Of a stretch of DNA of 64,000 bases, positions 16,550-25,294 are shown one piece after another; position 1 is the first letter of the stretch, and every line of letters begins with the position of its first letter. The notes beneath the pieces are model-generated. The model did no database searches. It saw only the letters and a list, made by a program, of their open reading frames with translations, and was not told the DNA's origin. Position numbers and translations under genes: made by a program. Source of the DNA: Paraburkholderia acidipaludis NBRC 101816 (GTDB lineage Bacteria; Pseudomonadota; Gammaproteobacteria; Burkholderiales; Burkholderiaceae); assembly GCF_000684975.1 (NCBI RefSeq), contig NZ_BAXZ01000009.1, positions 186,001-250,000 of the forward strand, read 5' to 3'.

Positions 16550-16852
16550 AATTCAACCTTACGCGCGCCAAAATCAATCCGCAACGCAAAAAAAATCGTT
16601 GGGTATTCCAGAAAAATGCCCCGGGCGTTGCCGGCCGGGGCGAATGAGAATACACCGTGCGCTCCGGGGAACGAAACGCAGGGATAAGTTACCCGGCCGT
16701 TCGCCGCGAATCAATTCATACAAATTACCTTCAATTACTTGCAATCATCTTTCCCGCAAATGCGCGAGGCCGGCTTTCCTCGCGGAAAACCGGCCTCGGC
16801 GCGGGCCGCCGCCCGACAACGGCAGCGCGGCGGCAGCGGTTAGCCCACCCGA
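16550..16852. other. Intergenic region after the His-rich gene
   Basis: Holds the candidate small-RNA promoter near 16556-16584, an A8 run and an AT-rich stretch around 16705-16755 (ATTACCTTCAATTACTTGCAATC). No coding sequence is supported. Confidence 0.4.
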
Positions 16853-17170
16853 TCAGTAGTGCTGCGGAGGCGGCGGACGATGGTCGTCTTCGTGGTAATG
16901 CGGCGGACCCGGATCGTGCGGATGATGGCGCATCCACTCGTCGTGTTCCCAGTAGCGGTGGCCGTCCCAGTAGCGGTCGCCGTGCCAGCCGATCGTCACT
17001 TGCACGTCGACAGGCATCATGTGCGGCTCGCCATACTGCGGCTGCGAATCGGCACGTAGCGCGAACGGCGCGGATTGCGCGAAGGCGCTCGTGGCCCCCA
17101 TCAGCGCGCCGCCGGCGATCAGCGCCGCTGCGATGGCGCGAGCGGGGGTCTTCCAGCTCTTTGTGTTCAT
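16853..17170 (-). CDS. Exported His/Pro-rich small protein
   Basis: A 105-residue protein with a clear signal peptide (AAALIAGGALMGATSAFA, cleavage probably before QSAPF). The mature part is dominated by aromatic, acidic and histidine residues: WHGDRYWDGHRYWEHDEW followed by HHPHDPGPPHYHEDDH and a PPPPQHY end. The histidine clusters could bind Ni, Zn or Cu in the periplasm, but this is inference from composition. GGAGGA lies 5 bases before the ATG. I do not recognise a named family. Confidence 0.75.
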   Translation of the reverse strand: MNTKSWKTPARAIAAALIAGGALMGATSAFAQSAPFALRADSQPQYGEPHMMPVDVQVTIGWHGDRYWDGHRYWEHDEWMRHHPHDPGPPHYHEDDHRPPPPQHY

Positions 17171-17471
17171 CAGGTTCCTCCTCTAGAGTCCGTCGTGGCG
17201 GTACGGCGGCGAAGCCCGCCTTGCCGTCACCCACGAGACCCAGCTTATAGGCCGGGATGCGAACCATGCGTGACCACTTGTAAGCATAAATTTCGAAACG
17301 AAAGGCATGAAGAAAGGGTCAATCTGACATTTGGCCCTTGATGCGAAAACAATAACGCGCGGTAACTGACAATTGATCGGAGAGGTCAATAGGGTCGGGT
17401 TGTCAACTCGCGTTACATTCGGATCGGCGGGCGGCGCTTGCCGGCCGTCGCCGTAACGGTCCGTGCCCGCT
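17171..17471. other. Intergenic region between the His-rich gene and the acyl-CoA synthetase
   Basis: About 300 bp upstream of the His-rich gene and downstream of the acyl-CoA synthetase, both on the minus strand. It contains an interrupted inverted repeat TGACAA (17367) / TTGTCA (17399) separated by about 26 bases, which could be a loose hairpin. No U-run follows, and no gene is supported. Confidence 0.35.
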
Positions 17472-19139
17472 TCAGGGGCCGGTTTTCTTCGCCGGGGCGC
17501 CGCTCAGGTCGATGGCGCTTTGCGACTTCATCAGCGCGCGCAGTTCGTACTTCTGGATCTTGCCCGTGGCGGTGCGGGGCAGCTCGCCGAACCGCACCGT
17601 GCGAGGCACCTTGTAGTGCGCGAGGAAGAGGCGGCAATGGGCGATGATCTCTTCTGCCGTCGCGCTCGCGCCGGGGCGCAGTTCGACGAACGCGCACGGC
17701 ACTTCGCCCCATTTCGCGTCGGGCACGGCCACCACGGCCGCGAGCGCGACGGCCGGATGCCGGTACAAGGTATCTTCCACCTCGATACTCGAGATGTTTT
17801 CGCCGCCCGAGATGATGACGTCCTTGCTGCGGTCGGTGATGCGCACGTAGCCGTCGGGCGTCATCACGCCGAGGTCGCCGGTATGGAACCAGCCGCCGCG
17901 GAAGGCGTCTTCGGTTGCGCGATCGTTCTTGAGGTAGCCCTTCATGCAGATGTTGCCGCGGAACATGATTTCGCCGAGCGTTTCGCCGTCGGCCGGCACC
18001 GGCTCCAGGGTCGCGGAATCGAGCACGGTGAGACCGGCTTGCAGGTGATAGCGCACGCCTTGCCGCGCGGCGAGGCGTGCCTGCTCCTCGGCGGGAAGCG
18101 CTTGCCAGCTTTGCTGGACCGCACAGACGGCGGCGGGCCCGTACACCTCGGTCAGGCCATAAACGTGGGTGAGCTCGACGCCGATCGCTTTCATCTTCGC
18201 GATCACGGCGGGTGCGGGCGGCGCGCCCGCGACCATCGTGTGCACCGTATGGGCGATGCCCTCGCGGCTTTCGGCGGGCGCGTCGGCGAGCGCGGACTGC
18301 ACGATCGGCGCGCCGCAATAGTGCGTGACGCGCTCGCGGCGAATCAGGTCGAACACGAGCTTCGCGTCGAACCTGCGCAGGCAGACGTTCACGCCCGCGC
18401 GCGCCGCGACGGTCCATGCGAAGCACCAGCCGTTGCAGTGAAAGAGCGGAAGCGTCCACAGGTAGACCGCGTGCTTCGGCATGTCCCATTCGAGGATGTT
18501 GCTCACCGCGGCCAGCGCCGCGCCGCGATGGTGATAGACCACGCCCTTCGGGTCGCCTGTCGTGCCGGACGTGTAGTTGAGCGCAATGGCGTCCCATTCG
18601 CCTGGCGGCGGGGTCCATTCGAACGCGGGGTCGCCTTGTTCGAGGAATGCTTCGTAGTCCGTGGCGCTCGGGAACTGCTCCGGGCTGGCGGGCGCGATGT
18701 CGGCGACGCTGATGATCTTCAGGTGCGGGAATTCCAGCGCCGCGCGCTGCGCGAGCGGCGCATATTCGGTGTCGACGATGAGGGCTTTCGCCTCGCCATG
18801 GCGCAGCATGAACAGCATGGTGGCCACGTCGAGCCGCGTATTCAGCGTGTTGAGCACGGCGCCGGCCATCGGCACGCCGAAGTGCGCTTCGACCATGGCC
18901 GGAATGTTGGGCAACAGCGCGGCCACCGTGTCGCCGCGGCCGATGCCGGCCTTCGCGAGCGCGCTCGCGAGCCGGCGCGTGCGCGCGTACGTTTCGCGCC
19001 AGGTGCGGCGCACGTCGCCATGGACCATCGCGAGGCGCTCGCCATACACCTCGGCGGAACGCGCGATGAAGTCGAGCGGCGTGAGCGGCACAAAATTGGC
19101 CTCGCGTTGCGCGAGCCCTTCTTCGAAGAGATGCACCAT
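17472..19139 (-). CDS. AMP-dependent acyl-CoA synthetase
   Basis: A 555-residue class I adenylate-forming enzyme of the medium/long-chain or DMSP-ligase-like acyl-CoA synthetase group. The ATP loop is YTSGTTGDPKGV (about residue 184). The motif HVYGLTEVYGP, the hinge region WFHTGDLGVMTPDGY...DRSKDVIISGGENISS, and the C-terminal catalytic lysine in PRTATGKIQKYELR are all intact. It activates a carboxylic acid to its CoA thioester in the cytoplasm; the chain length is unknown. The ATG at 19139 has GGAG 8 bases upstream and is preferred over a TTG at 19163. It is divergent from a Crp/Fnr regulator. Confidence 0.93.
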   Translation of the reverse strand: MVHLFEEGLAQREANFVPLTPLDFIARSAEVYGERLAMVHGDVRRTWRETYARTRRLASALAKAGIGRGDTVAALLPNIPAMVEAHFGVPMAGAVLNTLNTRLDVATMLFMLRHGEAKALIVDTEYAPLAQRAALEFPHLKIISVADIAPASPEQFPSATDYEAFLEQGDPAFEWTPPPGEWDAIALNYTSGTTGDPKGVVYHHRGAALAAVSNILEWDMPKHAVYLWTLPLFHCNGWCFAWTVAARAGVNVCLRRFDAKLVFDLIRRERVTHYCGAPIVQSALADAPAESREGIAHTVHTMVAGAPPAPAVIAKMKAIGVELTHVYGLTEVYGPAAVCAVQQSWQALPAEEQARLAARQGVRYHLQAGLTVLDSATLEPVPADGETLGEIMFRGNICMKGYLKNDRATEDAFRGGWFHTGDLGVMTPDGYVRITDRSKDVIISGGENISSIEVEDTLYRHPAVALAAVVAVPDAKWGEVPCAFVELRPGASATAEEIIAHCRLFLAHYKVPRTVRFGELPRTATGKIQKYELRALMKSQSAIDLSGAPAKKTGP

Positions 19140-19238
19140 GGCGTTGTCTCCAGTCCCATGCAAGGTAGTCGGGCGCGAAGCCCGGGGGCGTGGTTTATCG
19201 GTATGATCGCGCTATCCTGGCAGGACCGCGCGCAAGAG

Positions 19239-19258
19239 TCTGTCGCTGGCGCGACAGA
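19239..19258. promoter_or_regulatory. Perfect 8-4-8 palindrome, probable Crp/Fnr-type operator
   Basis: TCTGTCGC-TGGC-GCGACAGA lies midway between the divergent acyl-CoA synthetase and Crp/Fnr genes. Its TGTCG-N6-CGACA core matches the general layout of CRP/FNR superfamily sites (TGTNN...NNACA). It may be the binding site of the adjacent regulator. Confidence 0.6.
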
Positions 19259-19315
19259 GCCCCCCGTTTTCCGCTTCCCGTTTCCCGTTCTCCGCTCCCA
19301 CTCGGAGTTTGCGCG

Positions 19316-20098
19316 ATGACACAGTCCAATATGCCGCCGGCCGGCAGTTTGCCGGGCGAGCCCGCCGAAGCCGGCGCCTGCACCCGCGGCGCCCAGCGTA
19401 TCGACGCCGCGGATCCGGTTCGGCTCGCTGCTCTCTTCGAGCGTTGCGCCTGGTTTCGTGCGCTTGCGCCCGAACATCGCACGTGGGTGCTGGCCGATTC
19501 GCATGCGCAGACTTACGCGCCCGGCGTGACCGTCGCCGCGCGCGAGGCGCCGTCCGTTCACTGGCTGGGTGTGAGCGCCGGGCTCGTCAAGCTCGCGATC
19601 TTCAACGCGTCGGGACGCGGCTGCACGTTCTCTGGCGTGCCGCACGGCGGCTGGTTCGGCGAAGGCAGCGTCATCAAGCGCGAGCCGCGCAAGTACGACG
19701 TGATTGCCCTGCAGCATTCGCTCGTGCTGGCGGTGCCGGCCGATACGTTTCATCGGCTCATGGACTGCAGCTTGCCGTTCAATCGTTTCGTGATCCATCA
19801 ACTGAACAACCGCATGGGCGAGTTCATCGCGCTGATCCAGAACAGCCGCTTGCTCGACGTCGACGCGCGCGTCGCCCAGGCCCTCGCGCAGCTCTTCAAT
19901 CCCGATCTCTATCCCGAGACAGGACGGGCGCTGGAGATATCGCAGGAGGAGATAGGCATGCTGGCGGGCGCATCGCGGCAGCGGGTCAATCAGGCGCTGC
20001 AAGCGCTCGAAAAGGCCGGGCTCGTCACGCTCTCGTACAACCGTGTGGACGTTCTCGAACTCGAAGGATTGAGGGCGTTCGGCCGCGATCAGCTTTGA
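19316..20098 (+). CDS. Crp/Fnr family transcriptional regulator
   Basis: A 260-residue regulator. A cyclic-nucleotide-binding-like beta-roll occupies about residues 40-160 (HWLGVSAGLVKLAIFNASGRG, FGEGSVIKREPRKYDVIAL). A C-terminal HTH_Crp domain follows: ISQEEIGMLAGASRQRVNQALQALEKAGLV. The N-terminal 35 residues lack the four-cysteine FNR cluster, so it is not an iron-sulfur oxygen sensor of that type. GGAG precedes the ATG at 19316. It probably controls the divergent acyl-CoA synthetase. Confidence 0.9.
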   Translation: MTQSNMPPAGSLPGEPAEAGACTRGAQRIDAADPVRLAALFERCAWFRALAPEHRTWVLADSHAQTYAPGVTVAAREAPSVHWLGVSAGLVKLAIFNASGRGCTFSGVPHGGWFGEGSVIKREPRKYDVIALQHSLVLAVPADTFHRLMDCSLPFNRFVIHQLNNRMGEFIALIQNSRLLDVDARVAQALAQLFNPDLYPETGRALEISQEEIGMLAGASRQRVNQALQALEKAGLVTLSYNRVDVLELEGLRAFGRDQL

Positions 20099-20271
20099 GG
20101 GGGCGGAAGGCGCACGGCTCGCGAATCATTGTGCAGGATGAAAGGGTCTCTCTCGCCGCGGGTGCTTTTTGCCCGTCGGCCCGCTGCGTAGACTTTGCTC
20201 ACCGACTCGCGCATGACTGGCGGTGCATGAAGCCCCCGGCGCGAGTCTCCTTCATGCTTCAGGAGAGCAAA

Positions 20272-20595
20272 ATGAAGACCGCAATGTTTCGTACCGCAGT
20301 GGTTTCGATGATGTTTGCCGTTCCCGCGATGTCGTTCGCGCAGTCCACGAACAACGCCCCGGTCACGCGCGCAGAAGTGAAACAGCAGATCGTCGATCTG
20401 GAATCGGTGGGATACAACCCCGCCCACCTCAACGACGCCACCTATCCTCAGGACGTCCAGGCAGCCATGCAGCGCCTTGGCGAAAAGCGCGCGGATGAGG
20501 CCCGTCTGGCCCAGGAACGTCAGATTGCGCAGACGAGCTACGGCAGCTCGCCCGCGCAAGGCAGCGAATCGGGCGGCCCGTCGTCGGCCCGCTAA
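20272..20595 (+). CDS. DUF4148 domain exported protein
   Basis: A 107-residue protein with a signal peptide ending SFAQS. The DUF4148 motif is VTRAEVKQQIVDLESVGYNPA...YPQDVQAAMQRL. This family is abundant in Burkholderiaceae and of unknown periplasmic function. AGGAG lies just before the ATG at 20272. The C-terminus is a low-complexity Ser/Gly tail. Confidence 0.9.
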   Translation: MKTAMFRTAVVSMMFAVPAMSFAQSTNNAPVTRAEVKQQIVDLESVGYNPAHLNDATYPQDVQAAMQRLGEKRADEARLAQERQIAQTSYGSSPAQGSESGGPSSAR

Positions 20596-20624
20596 GGCGT
20601 GGCGATAGTTACGCATCGCGCGTC

Positions 20625-22376
20625 TCACGCGTCCGGTGGTACGCCGAGCAGTTGCAACGTGCCGGCAGTGACGCCCGAGAACACCGGTCCCGCCACCGTG
20701 CCGCCGTAATAGGCGCGGCTGGCGGGGTCGTCGATCATGACGGCGACGATCACGCGCGGCGCGCTCATCGGCGCCATGCCGACGAATAGCGCGCGATAGC
20801 GGTTCTTCGCATAGCCCGCGCCGATCTGCTTGCGCGCGGTGCCGGTCTTGCCGCCGATACGATAGCCTTCCACCGTCGCCGCGCGGCCCGTTCCGCCCTC
20901 GCGCGTCGCCATTTCCAGCATGGTCCGCATGGCTGCCGCGGTGGCCGGCGTCGTGACCTTGCGCGCCATCGTTGCGGGCGCATCGATCGAATTCTCTCCA
21001 GCGCCATCTTCGGCCAACGAATCGTCCGGTTTGACCAGGAGCCGCGCGGGGTGCATCGTGCCGTCGCCCGCATAAGCCGTGTAGAGCTGCGCGAGCTGCA
21101 GCAGCGACGCCGAAAGGCCGTAGCCGTAGGCCATCGTGGCCTGCTCGATGGGGCGCCAGCGCGCCCACGGCCGCACGCGGCCCGCCGCGGCGCCCGGGAA
21201 TGTCACGGCGGGCTTCTGGCCGAGCCCATATTCCTGATACTTGTCCCAGATGGTCTGCGGGGGCAGCTTCAACGCGAGCTTCGCGAGGGCGATATTGCTC
21301 GACTTCTGGATCGCTTCCGCGACAGTCATGCGGCCGTGGTCCGAGGTGTCGTGGATCGTCGCGGTGCCGATGCGGTATGAGCCCGGCCCGGTGTCGATGA
21401 CCGTGGCGGGAGTCGCCTTGTGCAGGTCCATGGCGAGCCCCACCACGACGGGCTTGATCGTGGAGCCGGGCTCGAACGTATCCACCACGGCGCGGTTGCG
21501 CAGTTGGCGGCCCGTGAGCCGCGCGCGGTCGTTCGGATCGTAAGACGGCCAGTTCGCGAGCGCGAGGATGTCGCCGTTGCGCGCATCGAGCACCACCACG
21601 CTGCCGGCCTCGGCGTTGTGCTTCGCAACGGCGGCCTTCAATTGCGCATACGCGAGCTGCTGCACGCGGCGGTCGATCGTGAGCTGGACGGTCTCGCCGT
21701 TCTTCGGCAGGACGCGCTCGCGCGTTTCGGATATGACGCGGCCCAGCCGGTCGCGGATCACTTCGCGCTGGCCCGGCGTGCCGTGCAATTGCGTGTCCGC
21801 CGCGAGCTCGACGCCTTCCTGCCCGGCGTCTTCGATACCGGTGAAGCCCACCACGTGCGCCGCCGATTCGCCTTCGGGATAAAAGCGCTTCGAATCCGCG
21901 ATCAGCGTGATGCCACGCGTGGCCATTTCGTCGATGTGCGCGGCGGTGCCCGGGTCCACCTGGCGCTTGAGCAGCACGAACGAGCGCTCGCCCGAAAGAC
22001 GGCGGCGCAGCTCGGCGAGCGGCATGGCGAGCTGTTGCGCGAGCGGCTCGTAAACCGCTTCGTCGACGAGTTTCGGGTTGGCCCAGATCTCGAAGCTCTC
22101 CAGGCTCACGGCAAGGAGCGCGCCATTGCGGTCCACGATGCGCCCGCGCCGCGCGTCGAGTTCCTGCGTGCGTTGATAGCGCTTTTGCCCTTGCTGGACG
22201 TAGAAGTCGTGATTGACGACCTGGATCCACAGCGCCCGCCCAGCGAGTGCCGCGAAGCCGGCGAACGCGATGAAGACCACCAGCTTCGAACGCCAGGCCG
22301 GCAGGCTTGGGCTCAGCATCGGGTGACGCGTGGCAAGGGCGTGCGGGTCGCGCGGCGGCTTGTTCCGGGAGATCAT
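20625..22376 (-). CDS. Second FtsI/PBP3-type peptidoglycan transpeptidase
   Basis: A 583-residue class B penicillin-binding protein. One N-terminal membrane helix (KLVVFIAFAGFAALAGRAL) is followed by the PBP dimerisation domain (RGRIVDRNGALLAVS) and a transpeptidase domain. The three active-site motifs are intact: STIK (within FEPGSTIKP), SSN and KTGT. It crosslinks septal or lateral peptidoglycan in the periplasm. No mraW, ftsL or mur genes flank it, so this is a paralogue outside the cell-division cluster. A second PBP3 is known in B. pseudomallei, where its loss changes ceftazidime susceptibility. The start is uncertain (22376 or 22319). Confidence 0.9.
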   Translation of the reverse strand: MISRNKPPRDPHALATRHPMLSPSLPAWRSKLVVFIAFAGFAALAGRALWIQVVNHDFYVQQGQKRYQRTQELDARRGRIVDRNGALLAVSLESFEIWANPKLVDEAVYEPLAQQLAMPLAELRRRLSGERSFVLLKRQVDPGTAAHIDEMATRGITLIADSKRFYPEGESAAHVVGFTGIEDAGQEGVELAADTQLHGTPGQREVIRDRLGRVISETRERVLPKNGETVQLTIDRRVQQLAYAQLKAAVAKHNAEAGSVVVLDARNGDILALANWPSYDPNDRARLTGRQLRNRAVVDTFEPGSTIKPVVVGLAMDLHKATPATVIDTGPGSYRIGTATIHDTSDHGRMTVAEAIQKSSNIALAKLALKLPPQTIWDKYQEYGLGQKPAVTFPGAAAGRVRPWARWRPIEQATMAYGYGLSASLLQLAQLYTAYAGDGTMHPARLLVKPDDSLAEDGAGENSIDAPATMARKVTTPATAAAMRTMLEMATREGGTGRAATVEGYRIGGKTGTARKQIGAGYAKNRYRALFVGMAPMSAPRVIVAVMIDDPASRAYYGGTVAGPVFSGVTAGTLQLLGVPPDA

Positions 22377-22581
22377 CGGGTGGCGGGTCGTCGTGTCATG
22401 GTCTGAATTGTAATTGCAATGTAATTTAAATGAAATGTTTCGGGCGAGCCTGATGCCATGCCGGGTTGTACCCGGTGGCGCGGTCAAAAAATAGTAGAGC
22501 TGATTAATTGACAGCAGCGCGCCACCTGTCGATGGCGTCGCGCGCGAGAGGGGAGAGAGGGTGGGCCGGCCGGGGAGAGCG

Positions 22582-24129
22582 TCAGGCGAGCGCCGGCAGC
22601 CTGAAGCTCGAGATCGCTTCGCGCAGCATGGTCACCTGATCCTTGAGCGAATGCGCTGCCGCAGCGGCTTCCTCGACGAGCGCCGCGTTTTGCTGTGTCA
22701 CCTGGTCCATCTCGCCGACGGCGCGGTTCACCTGCTCGATGCCCGCGCTCTGCTCGCGCGAGGCGTGGCTGATTTCTTCGAGGATCTCGTGCACGCGCCG
22801 CACGGACTGCATGATCTCCGTCATGGTCGTGCCCGCATCCGTGACGAGTTGCGCGCCTTCCGCCACCGTGCCGGTCGACTTTTCGATCAGCGACTTGATT
22901 TCCTTGGCCGCCGTCGCCGAGCGCTGCGCGAGGCTGCGCACCTCGGCGGCGACCACGGCGAAGCCGCGGCCCTGTTCGCCCGCACGCGCGGCCTCCACGG
23001 CCGCATTGAGCGCGAGGATGTTGGTCTGGAAGGCAATGCCGTCGATCACGCCGATGATGTCGCCGATCTGGCGCGAGCTCGTGGTGATGTCGCCCATCGT
23101 GCGCACCACGTTTTCCACCACTTCGTTACCGCGCGTCGCGACGTCGGCGGCCTGGCTCGCGAGCGTGGCCGCGTGCTGCGCGCTGTCCGCATTCTGGCGC
23201 ACGTTGGCGGTCATCTGGTCCATGCTCGACGCCGTTTCCACGAGCGCCGCGGCCTGCTGCTCGGTACGTTGCGAGAGGTCCGTGTTGCCCGCGGCGATCT
23301 CGTTCGCCCCCACGTTGATGTTCTCCGCGCCGCCCAGCACGCGCGAGACGGTTTCAACGAGCGAGCCCTGCATCGTCGAGAGCGCGCGCATCAGACTGCT
23401 CTCGTTGCTGCCCTGGACCTGCACGCGCGTGGTGAGGTCGCCGTGAGCGATGCGGTTTGCCGTCTCGACTGCGATCTCGAGCTCGCCGCCGATGCTCGAA
23501 CGCACGCTGCGCACGACGAAGACCATTACGATCGTCGCCACGGCGCCGAGCACGAGCGTCACCGCGAGCCAGATGCCGAGGCTTTCGAAGAAAGCCGCAC
23601 GGACGTCGTCCATGTACATGCCCGTGACAATGCACCAGTCCCACGGCGCGAAGCGCTTGCCGTAGCTCGTCTTGGGCACGGGCTGGTCGTGGCCGGGCTT
23701 CGCCCAGAGGTAGTCGACGAAACCGCCTTCGGGCCGGTTGGCCGCGGCCGCGAGGTCGGTGAACAGATGGTGGCCGGCCGGGTCGGTGAAGTCGGCGAGC
23801 ATCTTGCCGTCGAGCTCGGGCTTGATCGGATGCATGAGCATCACGGACTGCGAATTATTGATGCTCAGGTAGCCATCCTTGCCATAGCGGATCGAGCCGA
23901 TGACGGCGAGCGCCTGCTTCTGCGCGTCGGCTTCCGCAAGCTTTCCTTGCTGGGAGAGCGTGTAGTAGTAGTTCGTGATGCTCATCGCTTCTTCGACGAG
24001 CGTTTTCAGTTGCGCCTCGCGCTCGCGGATCATCGAAGCGCGGCTTTGCCACGCGCCAAAGGCGACGATGAGCAGAAGGCCGATCCAGAGGATCGCGATC
24101 ATCGAACGGAGTTTCTGATTCAGGGTCAT
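22582..24129 (-). CDS. Methyl-accepting chemotaxis protein with single Cache domain
   Basis: A 515-residue chemoreceptor. TM1 is IAILWIGLLLIVAFGAW; a periplasmic sCache_2-type sensor follows (IGSIRYGKDGYLSINNSQSVMLMHP and APWDWCIVTGMYMDDV). TM2 lies around residues 185-210, then comes a HAMP region and the signalling domain. The hairpin tip reads IDGIAFQTNILALNAAVEAARAGEQGRGFAVVAAEVR. The C-terminus lacks the NWETF-type CheR tether. The ligand is unknown; sCache_2 sensors often bind small organic acids. Confidence 0.93.
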   Translation of the reverse strand: MTLNQKLRSMIAILWIGLLLIVAFGAWQSRASMIREREAQLKTLVEEAMSITNYYYTLSQQGKLAEADAQKQALAVIGSIRYGKDGYLSINNSQSVMLMHPIKPELDGKMLADFTDPAGHHLFTDLAAAANRPEGGFVDYLWAKPGHDQPVPKTSYGKRFAPWDWCIVTGMYMDDVRAAFFESLGIWLAVTLVLGAVATIVMVFVVRSVRSSIGGELEIAVETANRIAHGDLTTRVQVQGSNESSLMRALSTMQGSLVETVSRVLGGAENINVGANEIAAGNTDLSQRTEQQAAALVETASSMDQMTANVRQNADSAQHAATLASQAADVATRGNEVVENVVRTMGDITTSSRQIGDIIGVIDGIAFQTNILALNAAVEAARAGEQGRGFAVVAAEVRSLAQRSATAAKEIKSLIEKSTGTVAEGAQLVTDAGTTMTEIMQSVRRVHEILEEISHASREQSAGIEQVNRAVGEMDQVTQQNAALVEEAAAAAHSLKDQVTMLREAISSFRLPALA

Positions 24130-24526
24130 GGTCGGTCGGGTCGTTCGTGGGGCTGCGGGGCTGGCGGGGCGGGTGCGCCCGACTGTGTTAACGGCGCGCG
24201 CGAAGGGCGGCGCGATCAGGGCGAACCCTGAATGCACGGGCCTTTGCGGGGATATTCATCCGAAGAATGGCGCGGTTTGCGCGGTGAAACGGAGGGTAAG
24301 GCGAGGGGTAGGAAAAACGTCAAAAGCGCCTTGGCAAAACCACAAATTTCACTGCAACGCCATGTTTTGCCACTATTAGAGGCACGACAAGGCAATTGGG
24401 AATCATTTCCGTTATAGTCGCGAATTCGGCTCCCGAGCCGACGCGGCGTTGCCGCGCCGGCACCGAGGGCCGGCAAGAAGAGCGGGCGGCGGCGCCCGCC
24501 CCAATAACAAAACCCTTGGAAACCGA
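24130..24526. promoter_or_regulatory. Divergent control region with structured leader of the phosphonate operon
   Basis: The 397-bp gap between the chemoreceptor and the phosphonate operon contains a good -10 (TATAGT, 24413-24418) for the operon; the -35 is not obvious. The resulting leader of about 100 nt contains three perfect hairpins in a row: TCGGCTC/GAGCCGA (24426-24441), GCCGGC/GCCGGC (24456-24474) and GCGGGCG/CGCCCGC (24482-24499). None has a U-run. The chemoreceptor promoter should also lie here but was not identified. Confidence 0.5.
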
Positions 24527-25294
24527 ATGCGAGCGATCATTCTTGCCGCCGGCCTTGGCCTGCGGCTTCAGCAAGCCGAGGGCGATCAGTATCCCAAATG
24601 TCTGTTGCGTTTTGATGGCACTTCGCTGCTCGAGCGGCATCTGCGCCTGCTCGAAACACAGGGCGTGACAGAAGTGGTCCTCGCGCTCGGCTTCCAGCCG
24701 CACAGCGTGGAGGCGGAGCTGGCCCGCATCGGCTGGCCGCACAAGGTCGAGACCGTCATCAACACGCGCTACGAACTGGGCAGCGTGCTCACGGTGCACT
24801 GCGTGGCCGACGCGCTCACGCGTGGCGGCGACGTCCTGCTGATGGACGCCGACGTGCTCTACGACGAACGCGTGCTGGCGTCGCTCATTGCAGGCACCGC
24901 AGGCACGAACCGCCTCCTGATCGACCGCGATTTCGAAGCCGGCGACGAGCCCGTGAAGCTGTGCCTGCGCGAAGGCGTGCCCGTCGAACTGCGCAAGCAG
25001 CTCGCGGTGAGCCTGCAGTACGACACGATCGGCGAATCGGTCGGCTTCTTCCGTCTCAACGAGGCCACGGCACGGCGCTTTGCGCAGATCGTGGCCGGCT
25101 ATGTCGAGAGCGGCCGTGCGAACCTGCCGCACGAAGAAGCGCTGCGCGACCTGCTGCTCGAGCGCGGCCGCGAGTTCGAGACCGCCGACGTGACCGGCGC
25201 CCCCTGGATCGAAATCGATTTTCCCAACGATGTGACGCGCGCGGCGCAGCAAGTGCTGCCGCAACTGCGCCGTCCGGTAGGAGCAACACGATGA
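24527..25294 (+). CDS. Nucleotidyltransferase of the phosphonate operon
   Basis: A 255-residue sugar/choline-phosphate-type nucleotidyltransferase. The nucleotide loop is MRAIILAAGLGLRL with the following PKCLLRF; the metal-binding Asp pair is probably in LLMDADVLYD. Because it opens an operon for 2-aminoethylphosphonate (AEP) synthesis, it likely transfers CMP to AEP or to a related amino-alcohol phosphate, like LicC or PntC enzymes. This is inference. GGAAA precedes the ATG at 24527, and the stop overlaps the pepM start by 4 bp. Confidence 0.8.
   Translation: MRAIILAAGLGLRLQQAEGDQYPKCLLRFDGTSLLERHLRLLETQGVTEVVLALGFQPHSVEAELARIGWPHKVETVINTRYELGSVLTVHCVADALTRGGDVLLMDADVLYDERVLASLIAGTAGTNRLLIDRDFEAGDEPVKLCLREGVPVELRKQLAVSLQYDTIGESVGFFRLNEATARRFAQIVAGYVESGRANLPHEEALRDLLLERGREFETADVTGAPWIEIDFPNDVTRAAQQVLPQLRRPVGATR

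Noticed and set aside
16206..16655. A 149-codon minus-strand frame upstream of yigZ.
   Set aside because: It runs through a strong terminator and a candidate small RNA and has no recognisable domain.
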